64,000 nucleotides of DNA from Phyllostachys edulis. Taxonomy: Eukaryota > Streptophyta > Magnoliopsida > Poales > Poaceae. Positions 57,503 to 64,000 of the stretch are shown here, one piece after another. Under the pieces are notes generated by a model. It ran no database searches. It was not told the origin of the DNA and saw only the letters and a program-made list of their open reading frames with translations. The translations under genes were made by a program, and so were the position numbers. The stretch covers positions 101,934,826-101,998,825 of the forward strand of contig CM070546.1 in NCBI GenBank assembly GCA_036346405.1. The letters are read 5' to 3'. The first letter of the stretch is position 1; each line of letters starts with the position of its first letter.

Positions 57503-59329
57503 TGTTGGACTGAAACAACGACTAGAGGGGGAGGGGTGAATAGGAGCACTATCTATTTTTCGCTTTGATCGGATTCAAACATGATATTGATTCCAATAGC
57601 TATGAGAACTATGAAGATAAATGTATATAAGCGTAGCGGAAGACTTGTACTAAATCCCCTTCAATCCCCCAAAAGAAACGACCAAAAACACAAAAAAACA
57701 GCCTGATGAACAGTACTGATAAACAGTACCGATTGTACCAGATGAACAGTACCGATCATACCGGAAATCGGAACAACCAGATGAACAGTGTCGATTGTAC
57801 CGCGGTGAACAGTAAAATTAGGCAAATGAATAGTAAATAGCCTAAAAACGATCGTGAAGATCCTTGCCAAAGTTCTGACATTTTTCCGTTCGAACGAAGG
57901 TTGCTCCAAAAACCGAGTCAAAACCAAAATATGTTCTAAACACTTGCTCGTGGGTGATTAATGATCAAGATGATCCTAGATGTATTCCCACATGTCACAG
58001 CAAGCTAGATCACGACAAGAAACCAAGAGAAAACTCGTGAATCAAAGAAAGACTCAAAATCATCAAATAGAGAGAAGGAAAGCAAAGAGACACATCTTTG
58101 AGCAATCTTTCCTTGGATTGATTTGATATGGTATTGGTTTACAACCACTTCATCAATGGAGGACAAAGACTCAATACATGAGCACGAAATCAAATCCAAC
58201 TCTCTAGAACCCTAACATCCACTAATCCTCTCCCTAAGCAAACTAGGGTTTCAAAACAATGAAAGGGTTGAAGGGGGTGCAGCCACTTCCCTCCTCTATT
58301 TATAGTGGAGGCTTAGACCTTCTAGAAGCATTAACCCTAATGGGCTCCCGTTAAGGCCCAACACAAACGGGTCACACACGCACGTATTTTAAAGCGCCGT
58401 CTTCATCTCCTCTTGACCTAATCCACTTCATCATGCGCCGTCTTGCGCCGCGGGTTGGCAAAAGGTCACCAAGGCGGTATTTGCTAAAATTACCAAAATA
58501 CCCCTTCTCGATCTTTTTGCAAAGACCGAGTCCCATCTTCATAAAGCATTTCCATGCTTCGCCACGTGTAGGTTGATCCAACGGCTCTCATCATGTCGGC
58601 AAGTCTCTCCCATCCGGCTCCCACCGAAACCACCATGGAACTTGTATCGACCCCCACACCGCTTGATCCAACCCGTCGCACCGAACTGCACGTTCGGTCA
58701 TCTTTATCCCTCTTACGCCATGCTTGACTCCATTGACCTCACCTGGCATCCCCTATCATTCTGGACCTCAGCTCTCTAAGCTTAGTCTCGATCATCCTCG
58801 CCGTTGACCGTGATTGACTTCCAAGCAACCTGCACAACAATAGACAAAGAAGTCGATTCCGGGAACAAGTTCTTCACAACTTAACCCACGTTAGTCAAAA
58901 CATGCATCATGCAACACATATGCTATGAAACCCACGAACTTGACCTAACCCAAAAACAATTCTCCAAGTTAACCGAAACTTAGAAACAAAATTGGTACTA
59001 CCACCCAGTAAGGTTTGGTACTTCCGCACCGCGGTTGTACCGTGCATATACTTGTGGTCGTACCGCTTCTCAAGGAAATCCAAAACTCCCCAAAAACATC
59101 CTCTCTGGAAATTCTATACCGCTACTCAAACGGTCACACCGTGATGCGATTACCGCTTCTCTACAAGCGGTACTACAGATTATCAAGATCATGGTCGCAT
59201 CACGACTTACACGCCGGTATGACCGATTATCCTGACACTTGCTGAAAACGTTGTTTCGACAAACCATTAACGACATTGCCAATTGTAACATCATCCTAAG
59301 ATCGTGCACATATCCCCATGATATCCACA
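57503..59329 (-). repeat. 5' LTR of copia B (1,827 bp)
   Basis: The plus-strand left edge tgttggactg abuts the primer site and the right edge atatccaca marks the LTR start. It contains a cluster of gaacagt motifs (57700-57840) and a CGGTA-N-TACCG array (58990-59230). Short frames in it are not genes. Confidence 0.88.
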
Positions 59330-59560
59330 GTCTATCCTTGCGATATTTGATACCACCCTTCTCGAATTCCTTGTCGCCGGGATCCACGGCTTTCCACACC
59401 TCCTAGGCTTGACGAACAACGCTCATCTTCATGACCCATATGGTGTAATTGATGTGCCCAAGTTGCGGGTACAGCAGTGGCATCATTGGAGTCTCTTTCT
59501 TGCTCTCTGATGCCTCGCCGCTTCCTTCCGTTGACATGCTTCCTCCTCCTCAAGAACCGT
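59330..59560 (-). pseudogene. Copia A gag N-terminus, truncated
   Basis: Read on the minus strand in two frames, this gives the start of a copia gag: LGHINYTIWVMKM, a stop, then EVWKAVDPGDKEFEKGG (59340-59399). This resembles the family's substrate-like W...K...L...AVEPGD pattern. It is cut after about 75 codons by the start of element B. Confidence 0.7.
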
Positions 59561-59575
59561 AGCTTTGATACCAAA

Positions 59576-60146
59576 TGTTAGAATTTTGTCGCTGATGTTG
59601 TTGTCTTTGCTTCGTTCCAGATAAATGAACTCATTCTGTTCTTCACGCTGTACTGCTTCGTCCAGAATTATGCCAAGCCTTCTCCGTGGACCCTCTGGTT
59701 TATGCACCGTTGTCCTCCCGACGTGACCAGCTGTAGCTCCTGTCTTGTCTTCAGGTACCGTGCCCGCCTGGTAATGCTGCACCTCGTCTGGTTCCTATCC
59801 ACGTAGAACAAGCTCAAAAACCAAAACAGCACCTTTGCTCTCTGGACTCTGTAGTCTCCACGTGATAGCACTTCTAGCTTCTCTCTCCGTGGTGAAAAGA
59901 AAGAAATCGAGACAAATCGAAACAAAGAACAGAGTGCAATCGATATTTTGCTTCGGGAGCACCGCTCCACTTTTTGTTTTTTTATTTCTTCTCTGGACTT
60001 TTCTCAACTCTATACAAGAATGATTACAGACTTGGCCTTATAAAGGCTGAGCTCCTAGACTCATAAACGGACTAAGAACCGACTCAGAAACCAAATACTA
60101 AAACAGAAACGGAAAGAAACTTCTAAAAACAAGATTAATCCTAACA
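59576..60146 (-). repeat. 5' LTR of copia A
   Basis: Edges TG...CA, with tataagg on the minus strand (60043 to 60037) as a likely TATA box. Unlike elements B and C it has no CGGTA-N-TACCG array. Only one copy is present. Confidence 0.8.
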
Positions 60147-60147
60147 G

Positions 60148-60603
60148 TTCCATCTCCCTGACAGCACCACCGGGCATGCGCCATTCATGACGAGCACGTT
60201 TGATCAACACATCGCCGTCTTCCCTGATTTTAGGGCCCTCGAGCTGCCCTACAAGAACGACGACGACGGCGGGCACCAAGTCGCATCATTCCACATGCTT
60301 CTGCTTCTCCCTGACAATGCTACTGTCAGGCTCCGTGGTCTCTATGACAAGGCCGTCTGTCTCGACGTCGGAGTTTATCAGGAAGCACGCGCCGACGACC
60401 AAGGCTCCTGTTGGGGGGTTCATGGTCCCGAAGTTCAAGTTCACATTCGAGTTCGAGGCATCGGAAGATATGCAAAAGCTGGGGGTCACCAGAGCTTTCG
60501 GAGGTGGTGACTTCTCCATGGTGACCGGTGGGAATGGGCTCTCCATCACGGGTGTACCTAATGGCGAATCCAGGATGAAAATAGAGGAAGAACTCTACTG
60601 TTG
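60148..60603 (+). pseudogene. Serpin middle fragment, frameshifted
   Basis: One frame gives FHLPDSTTGHAPFMTSTFDQ, IAVFPDFRALELPYKN and FHMLLLLPDNATVRLRGLYD. The next (from about 60350) gives FIRKHAPTTKAPVGGFMVPK, FKFTFEFEASEDMQKLGVT and AFGGGDFSMVTGG, then LSITGV before losing homology. These are the central and pre-reactive-loop parts of a plant serpin; the loop itself is absent. It is on the opposite strand to the serpin relic at 24-28 kb and overlaps it in family coordinates, so it is a second gene copy. Its 5' side is cut by copia A. Confidence 0.88.
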
Positions 60604-60879
60604 AGGTTATAGCACAATATAAGCATATTAAAGCTATATTTACTGGTCTTTTGTCATTGGAATACCAAATTCATACATAAATAGAAAGAGAACAAATTGA
60701 AAATATACAATACAATAAATTTAGTACATCGCTAATGGATAATGTGCCTCCAAATGTCCATAAATATGTGAGTACCGATCTGTAGATAAGAAATATCAAA
60801 TTTTGTGATACAATGTTAAATTGTGAATATTCATAAACATTAAAAATGAAATAAAAACATATCACTAAGGCACTAAATC

Positions 60880-61892
60880 TGATTACGACGCAGTTTCACT
60901 CTACGAGTTTTCATGTCTTGAAACCGTTGAATGATTCTTTTATTATCAAGGCTTCTAAATATTTCTTGCTCAGTGTAACACACCATCAAGTCAGTGAGCT
61001 ATTCATCTGATACCTTGTTGCGCAAATCAGTTTTAATAATCTTCATTGTTGCGAAGATTCTTTCAACTGATGTCGTTGCCACTAGAAGGATCAATGTGAG
61101 CTCGATGAGGCGATACACCAATTCGAAAGTTATATTTTTTTCCAGTTTCAACCATCTTTTCAGCAACATTTGCAAGATCACAACATTCACGAAATTCAAC
61201 ACTTCTTCTAACATTGAGAATAAATGTTTGAAGTTGATTTCTTAACAACAAACAGTCAGCTATGGTGAAATCTACAGTATAAATCTCAGCAAGGCAAACA
61301 AGCTTCTGCACATCAAACTTAGAGGAGTTGCTTGGATCAAGACAAGATATGCATACCAATAACTCAAAAGAAACGTCATTGAAGCGACGATCCATCTCTG
61401 CCATAATGGCATCAAGAGCAACATTGAAAATATCAATATGATAAATGTGAAGGAGAGTAACCTTATGCTTCTGACGTGCAGATTTACCCTTAACTCCGAT
61501 GTAATCATCCATACTTGGCACATCAATCTTATTTGACTCACAAAAGCTTTTTACTATGTTCAACAATGGCTCCCACCCATTGTCCCTCGTATCTTGCAAG
61601 CGTGTTTTCACATCCACAATCAAACCCATAGCTTCAATAAAATCTTGATTCCTTCTTTGCAAAGAAAGTGATAACTCATGTGTAATGCTCAACAAGTCTA
61701 TCAAGAAATGCATGATGAACACAAATTCAAAGCTCTCCATCTTTTGTATCAAACCTGCTGCTCCACCATGACCTGAAGGATATGTTGCATCGTTACATAT
61801 AACCTCTAACACCGCAAGCACTGACTCCCACATTTGGTATATACGAAACAATATTTTAAGATGTGAGCCTCATCTAGTATCGCCAGGTCTAG
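60880..61892 (-). pseudogene. hAT transposase C-terminal part (TTF/ZMYM-like group)
   Basis: Minus-strand frames read RPGDTR, a stop at 61870-61872 in place of the conserved Trp, GSHLK, then a long helical region (61063-61851) and, after a frameshift at a run of seven A near 61130, the hAT dimerisation block VYRLIELTLILLVAT, SVERIFATMKIIKTDLRNK (60999-61214), another stop, and a short tail to about 60885. The N-terminal part is cut off by the LTR at 61893. Such transposases recognise CAG-starting inverted repeats; two non-autonomous elements of that kind lie in the window. The 60604-60879 gap is AT-rich and may include its 3' end, but no terminal repeat is visible. Confidence 0.85.
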
Positions 61893-64000
61893 TGTCGGGA
61901 CCCAAAAATACGATTCAGGAACCATCTGTATATTCTGAACTAGTCCCAGATCAGTAGCTAGCTCACACAGAAAACAGTGATAAAATACCATCCATTTATT
62001 CGATTTAACTAAAAAGATCTCAAAGTAACAAATAATAAAAATAACCAGACCTTATGGTCAATGTTTACTTAACTTGCTACGCAGGGCTAAAGAAACAAAT
62101 AAACTCTTACAGCGGAACGAAACTCTTGAAATGGCCAATCAATATACCCACAGGCAATCGAGTGGAGAACGCATCCTAATCCGCAAAACCTTCATAGTCC
62201 TCCTTCTGAAAGAAGTCCTAAGCAGCTTAATATTCTTCAACTGATTAACAAAGGCATAGGCCGTAAGTACATAAAGCACTCAGCAAGCCGTAGGGAAATG
62301 TATGCAAATATTATTCATGTACGGCCTGACAAAGGCTAGCTTTATGGTTCTTTTGCAGAAAACAACATTGACGATAAATACAATAATTAGATTGAAATGC
62401 GTAATTGAAACTATAATAAATAATTAAACAATTTTTTTGAAACAACCAGTGAACTTCCCATTCACTTCCCAACCAAACCATTGATAAGTGAATCCTCAAT
62501 TCACCAATCGACACAAACCACCAAGTGAATTACCCGTTCACCAAACAAACATTATATTCATCAAGTGAACTTCCTATTCACACTCTGACCTATTTTATAA
62601 GAAACTCTACCTCTCGTGTGAAATCCCCGGACATGTCCATAACCGAGGACGCAGCTATTCGAATAGATCAATTGACACTCTACAGAGGTTGTACACTTTA
62701 CCCACAAGATATAACCAGTGTAGCTAGCACCAATCATAACAAAACCTTTCAGAGGTTTCATCTCAATAATTGACTCTCTCGTTGTGCATACAGCCCTCCC
62801 AAAACCTCATCGTGGGTTGACGCACAACGTTGGATAGGGATGCAGCGAACCGTCCCGCGATGTGGCCTTAGAAAAGGATACACACCTCCACCCAAATACT
62901 ACCTGAGTAGTCAAAAGCTAAAACTCAACAACCTACTAGGTTAGGCCCGTCCCATACCAGGCATGTGGTTGTACAAAAAGGCCCAGTTCAATGGCGCACA
63001 AGATTAAGTCATTGACAAGTTACTCAGGCGAGAATACCACAAACCCACGACGTGTTGAAACACCCCCACTATCCACCATCCACTCGTCTGAGCGAAAACT
63101 ATTTTTGTTTAAACAAGACCAATGACACACCCTGTCATGGTACACAAATTTTAATAACAGCAGTGGCTAACCACCACGATTCCATATTTCGTTAAGTCAA
63201 GATTAATCATTAGGACACATGTGATGATGAACCCATCGTAAATAAGCTAAAATAAGCATCTATACGATACCCATGTTGGTGATATAAACATGTCCAACTA
63301 AAATTATCCACGCTAGGGTGACAAATGATTCACGATATTCAAATAATCAATGGAGGCATAATGACAACAGGTAATAACTAATCCCAAAACAATTTATATA
63401 AAGATAGCATGCAATTGTATAAAACAATATACTTTTGAAATCATAGGTTCAATATGATCAAAGGACTATGGCTTGCCTTGGAATAAATCCTGGGATTGAT
63501 CTTGATCTTGGTGTACTCCTCCTTGCTCAAAGCTTCCCGAAGTATCAACGTCTACTTGCAAACAAGGCAAATAAACCAAATAAATAAATAACAGAGAGGA
63601 AACAAACTCTAAAAATTAAATAAAAAATCTTAAGTAAATAGATCTTGAATTTAGATGAATTTAAAATTTTAATGGACTCAATCGGAGTTCAGATGCAAAA
63701 GATATGGGCTTTGGAAGATCGAAATCACATAAAATACTGAAAATCACTATTTATGAATTTACTGAATTATTTTTCTACTGAAAATTCAGTTAATGACGCC
63801 TGTTGACGTCAGCAAAGATTAATCAACCGAAAAGAAAAGGAAAAGGAAAATAGAAATTCCCCTGACATGTAGGACCCATATGTCAGCGAGATGGCTCACG
63901 GTAAACCAAGTCTACCAAGCCGGTTTAGGATTGTGAATTCGGATCTGCCACACGGGCATGGACGTGGCGATGACTCAGCAGCCATGTTGGCTACAACACT
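61893..64000 (-). mobile_element. Long gypsy-type LTR, right end outside the window
   Basis: Starts tgtcgggacccaaaaa, the inverted form of the termini at 2090 and 33153. It contains the family box on the minus strand at 62630-62700 (CTATTCGAATAG, gacatgtccataac and ctctacagaggttg). No coding frame with a domain is present. It interrupts the hAT relic to its left. Whether it is solo or belongs to a full element cannot be decided here. Confidence 0.82.

Larger units (their letters stand above)
36188..59329 (-). mobile_element. SIRE-like Ty1/copia element B, split by element C
   Basis: On the minus strand the order is: 5' LTR 57503-59329, primer site TGGTATCAGAGC (57500 to 57489), gag 57450-55276, pol up to 54259, the inserted element C (41072-54258), then pol from 41071 to about 38860, a 1.8 kb non-coding spacer, a purine tract (37068-37080, aaggagggagat on the minus strand) and a 3' LTR cut short at 36188. 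Domain order gag-protease-integrase-RT-RNase H is that of copia. The long LTRs and the RT type suggest the SIRE/Maximus group. The 3' LTR lacks about 910 bp present in the 5' LTR and joins a Tat gag fragment, marking a deletion. Confidence 0.85.
59330..60146 (-). mobile_element. 5' part of copia element A
   Basis: The 5' LTR (59576-60146, 571 bp) runs from tgttaggatt (minus strand) to the plus-strand edge tgttagaattttg. The primer site TGGTATCAAAGC lies at 59573 to 59562, and a gag start continues to 59330. There the LTR of element B begins, so B appears to have inserted into A's gag. On the right the LTR abuts serpin sequence. The rest of A is not in the window, being lost with the truncated end of B. 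Confidence 0.8.

Overview
This is nuclear DNA from a plant, almost certainly a grass (Poaceae). It holds one apparently intact spliced host gene in a dense nest of Ty3/gypsy, Ty1/copia and hAT elements, together with decayed serpin gene pieces. The host gene encodes a PLAC8 / cell number regulator 6-like protein. There are no bacterial-type operons, CRISPR arrays, rRNA or tRNA genes. The tRNA-like matches are retrotransposon primer-binding sites.

Layout. 1-2090: a copia LTR inserted in a long gypsy-type LTR. 2364-2667: a Tourist-like MITE. 2767-11161: a hAT element with a dead transposase, split by a 4.7 kb LTR-only insertion (3285-7984). 11170-21579: the CNR6-like gene, with coding exons 12336-12507, 20905-21131 and 21427-21579. 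Its 8.4 kb intron carries a Reina-type chromovirus (13610-20665), itself broken by a small non-autonomous LTR element (14313-16280). 23502-24569 and 29262-29963: two non-autonomous hAT elements with perfect 8-bp target duplications. 24606-28420: a broken serpin gene on the minus strand, interrupted by LTRs. 30180-33153: a 3 kb solo LTR. 33190-36187: the 5' part of a Tat-type gypsy element.

36188-60146 is a four-level nest. A copia element (A, 59330-60146) sits beside a serpin fragment. Its gag abuts a SIRE-like copia (B, 36188-59329). B is split in its integrase by a second SIRE-like copia (C, 41072-54258, 5-bp target duplication tctcg). C is split in its reverse transcriptase by a LARD-like gypsy derivative (45449-50962) with 3.7 kb LTRs and a non-coding interior. 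60148-64000: a serpin fragment, a dead hAT transposase (60880-61892) and a further long LTR running off the window.

Themes. At least six relatives of one long-LTR gypsy family share a box built on CTATTCGAATAG. The copia LTRs of the B/C type carry arrays of an inverted repeat CGGTA-N-TACCG. Pseudogenes across the window have lost conserved tryptophans to TAG or TGA, as expected from cytosine-methylation decay. I found no coding system that looks like a new enzyme pathway. The new-looking signals are the LTR motif arrays, the LARD and the small ORF-bearing LTR element. All coordinates and identities were read by eye from the sequence.
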